Under the pieces are notes generated by a model. That model was not told the origin of the DNA, did no database searches, and worked only from the letters and a program-made list of their open reading frames with translations. 64,000 nucleotides of DNA from Phaeoceros laevis (lineage: Eukaryota > Anthocerotophyta > Anthocerotopsida > Notothyladales): contig JBNGIQ010009145.1 of assembly GCA_049999765.1 (NCBI GenBank), forward strand, positions 1 through 64,000, in the 5' to 3' direction. A program made the translations under genes and the position numbers. Below, in pieces: positions 20,406 through 30,480 of the stretch (positions are counted from its first letter, which is position 1; each line of letters begins with the position of its first letter).

Positions 20406-20953
20406 AGGTAATTAACTGTAATTCCCTGCACACAACCAATGAACATGCCCCTGCACACAATTAACATCAACAGTCTGGATGTACCTCAGCACATGCTGTC
20501 AGCAAGGACAACATGGACATGACAGCATCCAAGCCACATTTCAAAAAATACTCTTTGGCAGTCTAGAAGCCCAGATTTCAAAAAGCAATTGCACGATATC
20601 TGACGTGCTTCCTAGAAAGAGCAAATAAAGAGAAAACGTCCACGTGATCTGACATAGAGGAAACGTGTCCATGTCCTACTCCCTAGAGGAAAAAAGATCC
20701 CTACGTACTATACGAAGTAGTTGAACTAAACAAGCTTGCAGTGCATAAAAAAAGCACATGACGTAACTAGTGCATGTTCTGTGGAGGCTCGCATGTGCCA
20801 AAAACTACACTCTAAACCTGCTAGTGGTAGGTACCGTGCCGAATCATCCCCTGCAGCAGAGCACATGACAGTGTTGAGACCTCACCCGCGAATGTTGCAA
20901 AAAAAAGTTGGAAATATCAAGTGCCCACGGCAGGACTTACACATTGCCACTGC
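20405..20953. other. Spacer between SYF1 copy 1 and the accessory gene
   Basis: 550 bp with no supported gene. It lies downstream (3') of both convergent transposon genes and may hold their 3' ends. Confidence 0.4.
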
Positions 20954-21844
20954 TCATGTAGCCCGACCGTAGGCTCTCTTTCTCACAGGCGGTGATGCTG
21001 ATGTTGATGGATGGCCAGATCCCTTTCCTGCACTCCCGCCTGCAGCAGTCGCCTTCTTCCTCGGGGGAGTCCGAGGCTCAACCTTCACCCTCGCCTGTAG
21101 AGGTGGTAGCACTGCAGATCTTGAGGTTGCACCTCCTGCAGCACTTTTTCTTGGAGGAGACTTGGGCTCCACCTTCACCTTCGCTGTGAGCCCAGCCTTC
21201 CCACTTCGTGTCACCTTCGTTGGGGGTGCCTTGGAGTCATCGTCTTCGGCGTCGGAGCTGTCTTCAGACTCGGAGCTAACGCTAGAACTGTCGTTCCCCT
21301 CCTCGCCATTGTCATCACTAGCATCCGCATCGGAGCCACTGCTGTCGTTGCCTGAAAACACAGAGGATGCTGGGCTACCCGTCAGGACCGTTGCCTTGAA
21401 AGTTCCAGTTCCCTCATCATGAGCTGCAGGACTGTTCCCGCCATCTCCTCCTTCAGTAAGACCACCAGACGTGGAGCCGTTTATCTTGGGTTTCATGTTT
21501 TTAGCTTGCAAAAGTAGCTCATGAGCCAATCTTGTGGCCTTGCAAACGGTTCTCCTTGCATGGTTCACTCCAGGTGTAGGTGGTACAACAGCAGGCCTAG
21601 GTACAACAACAGCAGGCCTAGGCACAGTAGCAGGCCTAGGCACAACAACAGGTGCCACAATAGGCAAAGGTCTTGGAGGTGAGAGTACTGCCGGAGGACA
21701 ATAACAGGTGCCACAGCAGGCAAAGGTCCTGGAGGTGAGAGTACTGCCGGAGGACTTGCCTCGATTGGAGCATGATGAAGTACTGCAGTACTTACCTCGG
21801 CTTGCGCAGGAGGAAGGACTACTGCTTGAGGATGGATTGGAGAA

Positions 21845-21854
21845 NNNNNNNNNN
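21845..21854. other. 10-N assembly gap with duplicated flanks
   Basis: The 47-50 bases before and after the gap are identical (each starts CGGCTTGCGCAGGAGG), so the gap probably separates two overlapping contig ends rather than missing sequence. Confidence 0.85.
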
Positions 21855-22195
21855 CGGCTTGCGCAGGAGGAAGGACTACTGCTTGAGGATGGATTGGAGA
21901 AATTGCCTCAACAAAAGTACTTGCCTCTTGAACTACAGGACTTGATTCGACTAGAGGACTTGATAGGACTGGAGTACATTCGATGTTTGGAGTACTTGCC
22001 TCAACAGGAGCACTGGCCTCAATTGGAGAACTTGGAGAACTTACATCCACAGGAGCAGCTGCAAGTGGAGAACTTGCCTCACCTGGAGGACTTTGAGCAA
22101 TTGCAAGGCCCGGAGAACTTGCCTGCAGAGTAGTACTTGGAAGGACTGGAGGACTTGCATTCTGAGGACTTCCCTGGGCCGTAACAATTGCATTG

Positions 22196-22340
22196 ACAGG
22201 AGTACTTGCTGGAACTATAGGACTTACCTGGATATTGATAGGAGTACTTGCTGGAACTATAGGACTTACCTGGACATTGATAGGAGTACTTGCTGGAATT
22301 ATAGGACTTACCTGGACATTGATAGGAGTACTTGCTAGAA
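22196..22340. repeat. 42-bp coding minisatellite
   Basis: About 3.4 near-identical copies of a 42-bp unit (plus strand includes AGGAGTACTTGCTGGAACTA). On the minus strand it adds 14 residues per copy to the accessory protein (VQVSPIVPASTPIN). Confidence 0.85.
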
Positions 22341-22916
22341 CTTTAGGACTTGCCTGGATTGGATAGATTGCAGCACTTGGTTGCGGCCAAAAACTTGCCT
22401 GGACTTCAGGACTACTGTCTACAAAAGAACTTTCTTGCGGCCAACAACTTGCCTAGACTTCATGATCAGGACTACTGTCCACCAAAGAACTTACCGGGAC
22501 ATTTTCAGGTACTTGGACTGCAGTGTGAACTGGAGGAGTAGCGGCCAAAAACCTTGCAGCATTCTCAGAGTTGTGTACATACCCTAGGTAATCACCAGCG
22601 GCATCCATAACCACGTCGTTTATATCAAAGCCGTCCTGACTAGCAAAAACCTCCCGCTCAAGATCAAATGATGGTGATGGCGCTGGAAAGTGTTCATGAG
22701 TGGGTTCCTCCTCACATCCTGCTGGAGGCACGGGTCCTCCAAAACCCAGCATAAAAAACCATTCCGGGTGGTGAGCCATGATGTGGGCCTCACAAGCTGC
22801 ACATCTCCGCACTCGTCCCTGACGTGAAGGCCTTCGGGTCTACACACGTGAGCATCGATGTTTGCTTAAACAGAATAAATGTAGAAATGACAGCAAATTG
22901 ATGTCCCGTGCATTAC

Positions 22917-23140
22917 CTGCTCCTCAAAGTTGCTGCTGCCTGACTGACGAGCTACATCTGAAACATGTCCAAAAGGGACACTGTCCATCTCCATGTCGTC
23001 AAGATATGGAGATGGACTCTCTTCAGCCTGCGTTGCCTGATACTCCTCATCATGGTAAGCTTGCGTTAATTGTAATCCATCATATGCATCCTGGCAAGCT
23101 TGAGTAGGCTGGTAGCCTTCAATGTCATCTTCATCGGAGT
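22917..23140 (-). CDS. Accessory gene exon 2
   Basis: Acceptor GAGCAG at 23141 and donor GTAATG at 22916. The phase joins exon 1 (G|AC gives Asp) and exon 3 (phase 0). It encodes 75 residues, acidic and Gln/Tyr-rich (DSDEDDIEGYQPTQACQDAY ... PSPYLDDMEMDSVPF), with no stop. It has no ATG near the start and is recognised only by splice-site and phase agreement. Confidence 0.7.
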
Positions 23141-23274
23141 CTGCTCAAGGCAAGACGGAGCAGATTAGAACAACTTTAAAAAAAGTGAACTGAAACGCAA
23201 CAACGGCAAGACGGAGCAGATCAGAACTTAAAAAAAATGAACTGAGGCCAAGTGGCTGCAAAAAAAAAAAAAAC

Positions 23275-24654
23275 CTGCTATCCCCATAAGAGCAGTCATT
23301 GGGTTTGGAAATTCGAACAAAGGACCATTCCTTTGGGCTCTCCGACGCCGATCGTTCCACGTATACACAGCAAAATCTGCCCACCTAATTCTTGTGCCCA
23401 ATATGTTAGCAAGGACTCCACTCAGAAAATACTTGTTCATGTGCTTATTGTTGACATTCTCTGGCCCAAAAATCCTTCCATGCAGATTCTCTGCAAATTG
23501 GATGAAGGTTGAATGCGTCCTCCCCGACGACATTTGCATGTTATGGTATTTGTAGTCACCCTTGGGAGTAGGCTTGGATCCAAACAAGGCCTCCAGGAGA
23601 GCTTTGCTCACACCAATGTTGAGCATAGCTTGCACATTCCTGCAGTCAATTCCAAAAGAGCTCAATCCGAAAGCTGCAAAATGGCTAGGGGTTAGTGGAA
23701 TCCTTGGAGAGTCATACACAAAGTTGTTTGCACTGGGCCAGGGTTGGGGGTCTAAGCAGATCTCCAACAGGCCATTGCTTCCCACTGCAATGTCCTGGCC
23801 CAATAGGCCCAAAGCAACGCCTGGGAATGCGTCAGGTGGAGGAATTCCAGGTCCTTCGAAAGGATGTTGCCGAGGCGGCTTTCCACTGCGACCACCTTTT
23901 GACATTGGGGGGGGAGGAGACCTTCCCCGCCTGTCCGAGGGCGGGGAGATGGCGCTGCAAAGTCCGAGGGCCGAGCACGTGCAGCAGAGGGCCTAATTGA
24001 TGGCCGGGGAGCTGGCGCCTGCCTCTCCAAGGGTCGGGGAGCTCGGAGAGCTGGCGCCTGCCTCTCCGGGGGCCGGGGAGCTGCAGGTGGCCTCTCCAAG
24101 GGCCGGGGAGCTGCAGGTGGCCTCTTCGAGGGCTGGGGAGCTGTAGGTGGTCTCTCCGAGGGACGGGGAGGTCCCGCAGGCCTGTCGGAGGGCCGGGAAT
24201 GTGGCGCCTCCCTCTCCGAGGGCCAAGGAGGCCTGCTGACAGGAGGAGGCATTGCTACCTCCCTCTCAATCAGCCGCTCCTTCACAACCTCCATCGCGGC
24301 CTACAGCGAGGCCTTCTTCTCCGCTTGAATGTCCTCCTCCTGCCTCAGGTGAATACGTGACGAATTTGAACAGCCTGCCTCGTCGGCAGAGGTGGCCAGC
24401 GGCGCCTTGCCCTTGTCACTGGGAGCAGGAGGGGACGGGATCCCAAGTGCAGCAGCATGTAGGAGCTCCCGGCGGGGCACAAGCTCCTCCATGGCAACCT
24501 GCTTGGCGTGGTTGAGACCTGCCTCCCTCTTCGCCTTCCTCCCAGCCTTCGCTGCCCTCCGCGACTCCTTCTCCAACCGCAACCGTGCACGCATAGCCTT
24601 CCGCTGGGCTGAGGAATCTAGTGCAACAGATTCAACATTCCCTCCTTCCGCCAT
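23275..24654 (-). pseudogene. Accessory gene exon 1
   Basis: ATG 24654 starts a protein with an Arg/Lys/Ala helix (AMRARLRLEKESRRAAKAGRK), a repeat of RPSERPPxAPRP type (24230-23990), then a globular block with CRNVQAMLNIGVSKALLEAL and NKYFLSGVLANILGTRIRWA. The donor is GTTTTT after ATAGCAG, phase 1, matched by exon 2. Two defects: an in-frame TAG at 24301-24303 and a one-base slip in the C-run at about 23910, either of which could be a sequencing or assembly error in low-complexity sequence. I do not recognise the family. Its divergent placement near the right terminus and head-on orientation to the transposase suggest a second transposon gene. Confidence 0.6.
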
Positions 24655-24897
24655 GCTGCTGAAACGAAGGCGACAATGAAACTTTGAGGAATCAAAGGAG
24701 CGCACTTGCTCCGCGACGGCAACGGGACAGAAACCAACGGAGGGAGCATGCAAGGGAAGCTAGCGATGGCTGACGATTCTGGAAGGTGCTGTCTCGAGAG
24801 GAGCTAGCGCGCGGGAAGGAGGCCAAGTAATGGCTGAGTAATGGAAGTGTACAGGTGGCATGGCAGCGTGCTAGCGCGCCGGCATTGTCAACCGCCG

Positions 24898-25003
24898 CCG
24901 CCGACCGCATCAGGTGGAACGGGGCAGCTTTTAGATTTGTTTGAAAAAGTGCGTGGTGTGGGGTTGTCGCAGGCTTGGCGTCTGATTGCAAAGATCACTG
25001 TGA
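24898..25003. repeat. Internal copy of the transposon's right-end region
   Basis: Shares ACGGGGCAGCTTTTAGATT and the following ~60 bp with 27278-27380, in the same orientation. It lies just upstream of the accessory gene's start, so the original right end probably abutted that promoter before the SYF1-bearing segment was added. Confidence 0.7.
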
Positions 25004-25726
25004 CAGCAGGCGATAGGTGAGCAGCAAATTTGCTGGGGTTCGAATCCCCATTGGCTTGAAATTGTTACAAGTTCCATCTACGTGTGGTTAGGCTTGGTGT
25101 GCAGGGAGGCTGTTCTTGGGTTTTCAGTTTTGTGCAGGATTTGAATAATATTTTGCAGCTGCAAACGCTCCATCACCCCCAACAGTAGTGCTTGCAGTTG
25201 TGAGATTTTGCTCCATATGGTCTTCACATCCTTGTCCGGCAAGCCGGATTCAATAGCTTGCTGTCAAAACAATAATGAACACTCAGTCAGGACTGTTTGA
25301 CTTCAGAATAACTCGACCACACTTGCAGCCACACCCAAGGAGAACACAAATTGGGACATGAGCGAACCTCAGAAATGTCTCATGTCTTTGGAACACCCAA
25401 GAATTAGAACTCTAGCCCCTGAAATATATAGTTCATAGATGCTCATCTTCTCAGAGTCAAGAACAGCTTTTGTTGCACGATCATAGACAGACATAGCAGG
25501 CCTGGCCAGCCCATGGTCCTCCTCCTGGTCCTCTTCCAGTTTTGCATACTGCAGATACAAAGGCTTCGCATCTTCTGCTGGCACTATTTCAAGGGCATCT
25601 TCTGCTGGCACTATTTCAAGGGCCTGCTCACAGATCACATGCCCTTTCCAGCTTTGCCACCATACCGGTTGACAAACTTGGACAGATACGTGACCCAAAT
25701 CTCGCGTACATGGGGGTACTTGAACA

Positions 25727-25767
25727 CTTGTACACTCTGAACACTTGTACACTTGTACACTTGTACA
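25727..25767. repeat. ACTTGTACAC short repeat
   Basis: Four copies of a 9-10 bp unit (ACACTTGTAC) absent from the first SYF1 copy, a local expansion. Confidence 0.7.
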
Positions 25768-26089
25768 CTTTAAACGCAGCTTCAAAGTATTTATGCTCCT
25801 GAAGGTAACAGCACGGTACTTGTCAGTGAAATTCATTTCTCCAACGAACAAAAATCAGCCTGACCACATAGAATGTCCATAGCTTCGGTGACCTGAATAA
25901 TTTCATCTCCACAGGCTCGTCCCCATCTACAGCCACTGTACCATCCAAAACAAACGGAGAAGATCACATTAGACCTGGCATTTGTCGAACCTGTAGAAAT
26001 TATTACATATAACTATGTTACAAGTCTACGTGCAATACGAACAAAGTGTTTACCTTGCCTTTTTACTGTCGCTCGAAGGCTCTGCTGTT

Positions 26090-26400
26090 GCATGCCAGCA
26101 TACTCTCCTCCAATTGTGTATACGCATAAAAGATTAGAGTAAACTCCCGCACAGCGATCACAGTCATCATTGTAGGTAGCTGCTAGCATACTCTCCTCAA
26201 ATTGTGTATACGCATCAAAGATTACAATAAAATCCCGCACCTAGCTGCCAGCATACTCTCCTCAAATTGTGTATACGCATCAAAGATTACAGTAAAATCC
26301 CGCACCTAGCTGCCAGCATACTCTCCTCAAATTGTGGATACGCATCAAAGATTACAGTAAAATGCCGCACCTAGCTGCCAGCATACTCTACAGGAGAGTG
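26090..26400. repeat. ~65-bp minisatellite made from a SYF1 exon
   Basis: Four to five copies of a unit holding CTCCTCAAATTGTGTATACG. On the minus strand each encodes DFTVIFDAYTQFEESMLAA, a SYF1 block that occurs once in the normal gene. Two copies are present in SYF1 copy 1. Confidence 0.8.
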
Positions 26401-27277
26401 CTGGTGCCCACCACTACATCATCCAGCAGACCTCATTTGACAATCTGTGAGTGCAGATCCCTGCCCTTCTGGCACCAGTGCTTGCACACGCCTTCAGAAG
26501 GCAAGCAAAAGTAACATGGCCAGCCAAAATAAGGCCCGCCTCCTCCATTTGTCCCCCCTGGAGGCCACCGCCGCCACAGCAGCAGCAACGCCTCGTCCTC
26601 CCCTCACAGGTCTGCCCCGGCACCTCCTCGCCCGCACCGAAACAGTGCTTTAAATACCCCTAGGCCGCTCTGCTTTTCACCTTCACAGATTCTTCCTCTC
26701 CCGTTGTGCACCTAGCCCTTGCCCTCTCAGCTCATCCAGATTGTCAACCAGGAGGCATACAAGGATACTCTGAATCAGCGGCAAAAGATCTAAATCCACA
26801 TTACAATGCTGGCTGGAAGCAGGTGGAGAGTAGCTGCCTTCCAGCAGAAAGGATGCGGTGAAGCAGGCGGGACCATCCCTGGCAGAACTGCTGGAGAAAT
26901 CGCTGCAAGGCGTCTGCCCACCAAGATCCTGCTCACCCTGAAATGCGCAGCGATAGATTTGCGCAAAAAATTCTTCCGACCATACTCAGAGCTGTGCAAT
27001 ACCAGCTCAACCGATAGCTAGGCCAGCATAAAGCAGCTCTGCACGGCACTAGGATTTTGTCACCTCCTTCACTGCCTGCCTCCCACTGAACCACTAGATC
27101 TGTCAATGAATCGACATGATGAGCTGACTACCCCTTCCGCGTCTCCCTGTATCCACCATATCTGGTGAGGAGCCAGCGGAGGCAGGCACAGCCACGGTCG
27201 GAGCAAGCGTGCACGCAGCTCCACCAGCTGCCGGAGGCGCTGCCCAGGGGAGGCGGGGCTGTCGCTCCCCAGCTGTC
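26401..27277. other. Transposon right-hand spacer
   Basis: GC-rich sequence with short open frames in both directions (for example 26806-27021 plus, 26414-26623 minus). None has a recognisable motif, so I do not call a gene. It could be promoter or captured sequence. Confidence 0.4.
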
Positions 27278-27492
27278 GCCCGACCGCATCACGCGGAACG
27301 GGGCAGCTTTTAGATTAGTTTCAAAATGTGCTAGCGTGGGGTCGTCGCACGCTTGCCGTCGGATCGCAAAGATCCGACGGCCTTTGCATTTGTCTCACGC
27401 CTTTCTCAAAAAAACTTAAAACGATTAAAATCCCGGTCAATGCGCGGGAGTACTTGGAGTCCCCGTTACGGGGTCCAAGTACCGCCGCTTTT

Positions 27493-27518
27493 CGACCGAC
27501 TGTAGCGTGCAAACGCCC
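27493..27518 (-). repeat. Right terminal inverted repeat
   Basis: TGTAGCGTGCAAACGCCC at the end, the exact inverse of the left terminus, followed by CTAA. Nearby GGCGGTACTTGGACC (inverse strand) is shared with the 3564-4058 MITE. Confidence 0.85.
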
Positions 27519-27522
27519 CTAA

Positions 27523-28272
27523 GGCTTCTTATCAATATCTGTTTTTTCTGCACATGGGAGAACAAAGATATGTTATGGATAAAGCAAGGCAATAACACAT
27601 ACTCCGGACGTCCGGCACAACACTAGTACTATACCTATTCTGGGTGCCTGGGTGCCGGACGTCCGACACACACAACATAAGGTCTTCCAAGCGGTGTGTG
27701 GCAAGACACATTATGCATCGAAAAATGGAAAGTTTGCACAAAAAAAAACTTATCACCCTAGCAAACGAAGCCTGAAACTTGGCAAGCCTGTCGTCGCTAG
27801 TGTGATGTAGGTACCATTGTTGCACTTGCTCAAAGTCCCTGCATTCCTAACTTTTCACCATTGCATATTGAACCACCACCAATTTCTTGGTGGCTTTCAT
27901 ATGCTTTGGCATCTCCCTCAAACTCTTGAAATGATTTGAAAGGACACCTTTGCATGCTCGGATAAGAATTACCTCCCCAGCAGGTGTGCGACTATCAATC
28001 CCTTGAAATGTTTTCCACACTGCGGTTGGGATAGGTTTCTCATCACCTGGTTTCTTCCTTCTGTTCTTAAGACCTGATTACTGCTCAGGAAAGTCTCCTT
28101 TCTCCCACAACTCAGAGATGTCATCAACATATTCCCACACACTATCTGCCAACCGTGCAAGGCAATATTCAAGTGTCATTTTGTACCTTGCCTTCTGTTT
28201 TTTGTCCTTTCTCTCCTTTTTTTCCCCATACCTTCTTTCTTCTTTTCTGTCTCTTCATCTGAGTCTAAAAAA
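27523..28272 (-). pseudogene. Upstream exons of the methyltransferase-like gene
   Basis: On the minus strand one frame from about 28255 to 27757 reads well (YKMTLEYCLARLADSVWEYV ... KPIPTAVWKTFQGIDSRTP ... MPKHMKATKKLVVVQYAMVK ... WYLHHTSDDRLAKFQASFA), with TAA at 28078-28080 and TAG at 27847-27849. GTGATAAG at 27756 and a ATGTGCAG acceptor at 27548-27550 bound a likely 209 bp intron, and CTTTTTTAG before 28272 could be another acceptor. The short exon 27547-27523 then runs into the transposon. I recognise no domain. Joining to ATG 12954 needs a one-base shift. Confidence 0.5.
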
Positions 28273-28465
28273 GGGCAATGCCATGTAAAGAACACAAAAA
28301 AAATACTTTTGAAAAACAGTATGCATAAAAAAACCACAAAAAATCCATCATTTCATTCTTTAACGTGAAATATGCATTTTTTTTTGGGCCAACATAAATT
28401 TGGCACTACTTTTTTAAAGAGTTACCATTTGGTGGAGAATATTGTCGTTAATTTGGAGACACTGT
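28273..28465. other. AT-rich stretch at the gypsy junction
   Basis: A/T-run-rich sequence, probably intron of the antisense methyltransferase gene. Gypsy coding sequence is clear again by about 28466 (SSTEATLSKHLNLKM). No target duplication with the left junction near 2128 is visible. Confidence 0.4.
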
Positions 28466-29521
28466 TAAGAGCAGCACGGAGGCCACGTTGAGCAAGCACC
28501 TTAATCTAAAGATGGGTGAACACAAAGAACACATTCAGCTAAAGGTGACAGATTTTCATAGTGGGTACGACATATTATTGCGGATTCCCTGGCTGGAAGA
28601 GGACAATGATCCTGCCATCACCTGGAGGACAAAAGACTTGACATTAAACTGTGTTGGGCAGAGGATGGTCGTAAAAGGAGAACAACTGCGAAGAGAAAGG
28701 AGTGAACCCGAGGTAGAAAGGATCCAAATGGTAACGTTGAGTAAATTCGTGCGTGAATGTGACAGCAAGGATGCAGAGATGGTTATGTTCTTAATCAGAG
28801 AGAAGAAGGGAGACCATGAAGTTGGTGCAGAGAGACTGCAGGACCTCGAGCTGCAAAACTTGCTAAATGAATACAAGGATGTACTCGTGGAAGGGCTGCC
28901 TCTAGGACTTCCACCCCGACGAGCAGTAGACCACAAAATCAAACTCCTTCCAGGTGAATAGTCCACGCCACATAGGCCATACTTTAGAATATCACCATTA
29001 GAGTTGGAAGAATCTCGCAGGCAGGTGGAAGAATTGTTGAGCAAGGGATACATTCGGCCATCGGTTTCATCTTATGGAGCACCGATTCTATTCTCTCGCA
29101 AGAAGAATGGAAAACTCCGTACGTGCATCGATTATCGAGGTTTGAACAAGATGACTTGTAAGAACAGCTATCCATTGCCACGTATTGATGAATTGCTAGA
29201 GAACCTTGCTGGTGCACGCTTCTTTTCTAAGCTCGACCTTGTAGTTGGTTACCATCAAATACGTATTATGGAGGACGACATCACGAAGATGGCATTCAAC
29301 ACTAGATACGGACTTATGAGTGGTTAGTAATGAGCTTTGGGCTCACAAACGCTCTAGCTACTTTTCAAAGTCTTATGAATGAAGTGTTCAAGGATATGAT
29401 CAATAAAGGGTTGGTTGTGTACTTAGACGATATTCTAATCTTTAGTGGGACCAGGGAGAAACATTTGGACAATCTTAGAGACACATTTCAGAGACTCAGA
29501 GAACATCAGTTGTTTGCCTAG
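28466..29521 (+). pseudogene. Gypsy protease tail and reverse transcriptase
   Basis: The protease C-terminus (VTDFHSGYDILLRIPWLEED) is followed by the [54 protein letters not shown] and the catalytic VVYLDDILIF. A TAG at 28959, a frameshift near 29325 and a TAG at 29519 break the frame. The protease active-site Asp is lost with the insertion upstream. Would have copied the element RNA into cDNA. Confidence 0.85.
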
Positions 29522-30480
29522 CTGCCAAAGTGCGAATTTATGTCAAAACAGTTGGAATATTTGGGGCATATAGTGAACAAAGAAGGCATCCATGTAGACC
29601 CTGCTAAGACACAGGTCATTCAGGACTGGCTGACGCCACAAAATGTCAAAGAGTTACAGCCATTATTGGACACGGCGAATCACTATCGTAAGTTTGTGAG
29701 ACAGTTTGCCAGTACTGCTACACCACTAACCGACTTTTTACAGCAGGAGAAATCATGGGAGTGGCAGGAGAAACAAGAAGATGCTTTCAACACTCTAAAA
29801 CAGGTCTTGATTTCTGCACCCGTACTAAGGTATCCTGAGTATAGTAAGGATCTTATAGTGACCACGGATGCAGATACAACTGTAGGGGCAGTGTTGCAGC
29901 AAGTAGATGATGATGGAGTGCACCTTGTTGCATTCTTCTCACGCAAAGTTAAGGGTGCGGAGTTAACTGGAACACGAGTGAAAAGGAGACTATTGCGCAA
30001 ATACTAGCTATCAAGGTATGGCGTTATTTTTTCGAAGGTCGGCATTTCTTGCTAGAAACTAACCATCACCCTCTTGTCTACTTTCAGGCGCAAGCCACAT
30101 TATCTCAGAAACAGGCACGTTGGCTGGAAATGTTGCAACAATACTCATTCGACATTTGGTATCGCAAAGGCATGGAAAATAGAGTCACGGATGCACTAAT
30201 CCGAGTTCAACTAGCTAAGCTAGTAGCCAGCAGAATCGATGTGCAGGCACAATGGCTACCTCTTATTATGCAGGCACTGGAAACTGACGATTTCGCAAAG
30301 CAAGTGAAACAGTTGGCAGAACGAGGGGAGGACTGTTGGACCATACATGAAAACCTTTTGTACAAAGGTGGTAAGCTGTACATCCCGTTAGGACATGATA
30401 TTAGGAGTATGCTTATTCGTGAGGCCCATAATTCGCCGTCTGCAAGACATCCAGGTATCCAGAGAATTCAGCAACCATTA
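29522..30480 (+). pseudogene. Gypsy RT thumb/RNase H
   Basis: Continues KCEFMSKQLEYLGHIVNKEG and the RNase H region (LIVTTDADTTVGAVLQQ, FFSRKVKGAE), then LETNHHPLVYF and the integrase-side linker. A stop at 30005-30007 and a frame change separate the two halves. Confidence 0.8.

Larger units (their letters stand above)
20954..22839 (-). pseudogene. Accessory gene exon 3: CxxC, Pro/Ser repeats, acidic and basic tail
   Basis: The acceptor TGTGTAG at 22840 joins exon 2 in phase 0. The product starts RRPSRQGRVRRCAACEAH, one CxxC pair that may be half a zinc site. A long low-complexity domain follows, built on ASTP/ASSP spaced 5-14 residues apart, including about 3.4 copies of a 14-residue unit. 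Next come a Val/Pro-Arg block, a helical block (ATRLAHELLLQAKNM), an acidic Ser/Asp stretch and two KVEPxxPPRK motifs, typical of nuclear proteins. Defects: TAG at 22453-22455, a frameshift near 21690 and a 10-N gap. TPase regulator or partner is inference from context. Confidence 0.6.
25015..26400 (-). pseudogene. SYF1/XAB2 gene fragment, copy 2
   Basis: Direct repeat of 19190-20405 with the same SYF1 blocks, slightly better preserved: LFEQALEIV-type sequence with a 33-bp internal duplication (ALEIVPAEDA twice), KPLYLQYAKLEEDHGLARPA, YDRATKAVLDSEKMSIYELY, QAIESGLPDKDVKT, and PVEMKLFRSPKLWT further upstream. The order on the minus strand agrees with SYF1. Several frame changes and missing exons make it a pseudogene fragment. 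The flanks are non-coding, and introns seem to be retained, so capture was from genomic DNA rather than mRNA. Confidence 0.8.
12986..27518. mobile_element. 14.5 kb DNA transposon with two convergent genes and captured SYF1
   Basis: The termini are perfect 18-bp inverted repeats (GGGCGTTTGCACGCTACA), extending with one mismatch to about 26 bp. CTAA flanks both sides (12982-12985 and 27519-27522). Contents in order are a left subterminal region, a two-exon transposase gene (plus), SYF1 fragment copy 1, a three-exon accessory gene (minus), a partial duplicate of the right end, SYF1 copy 2, and the right end. I cannot assign a named superfamily. A related MITE lies at 3564-4058. It sits between exons of the antisense methyltransferase gene. 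Confidence 0.85.

Noticed and set aside
22093-22338. Plus-strand ORF with a repeated CWNYRTYLD unit
   Set aside because: Produced by the 42-bp minisatellite. The opposite strand fits the exon structure and continues the accessory protein.
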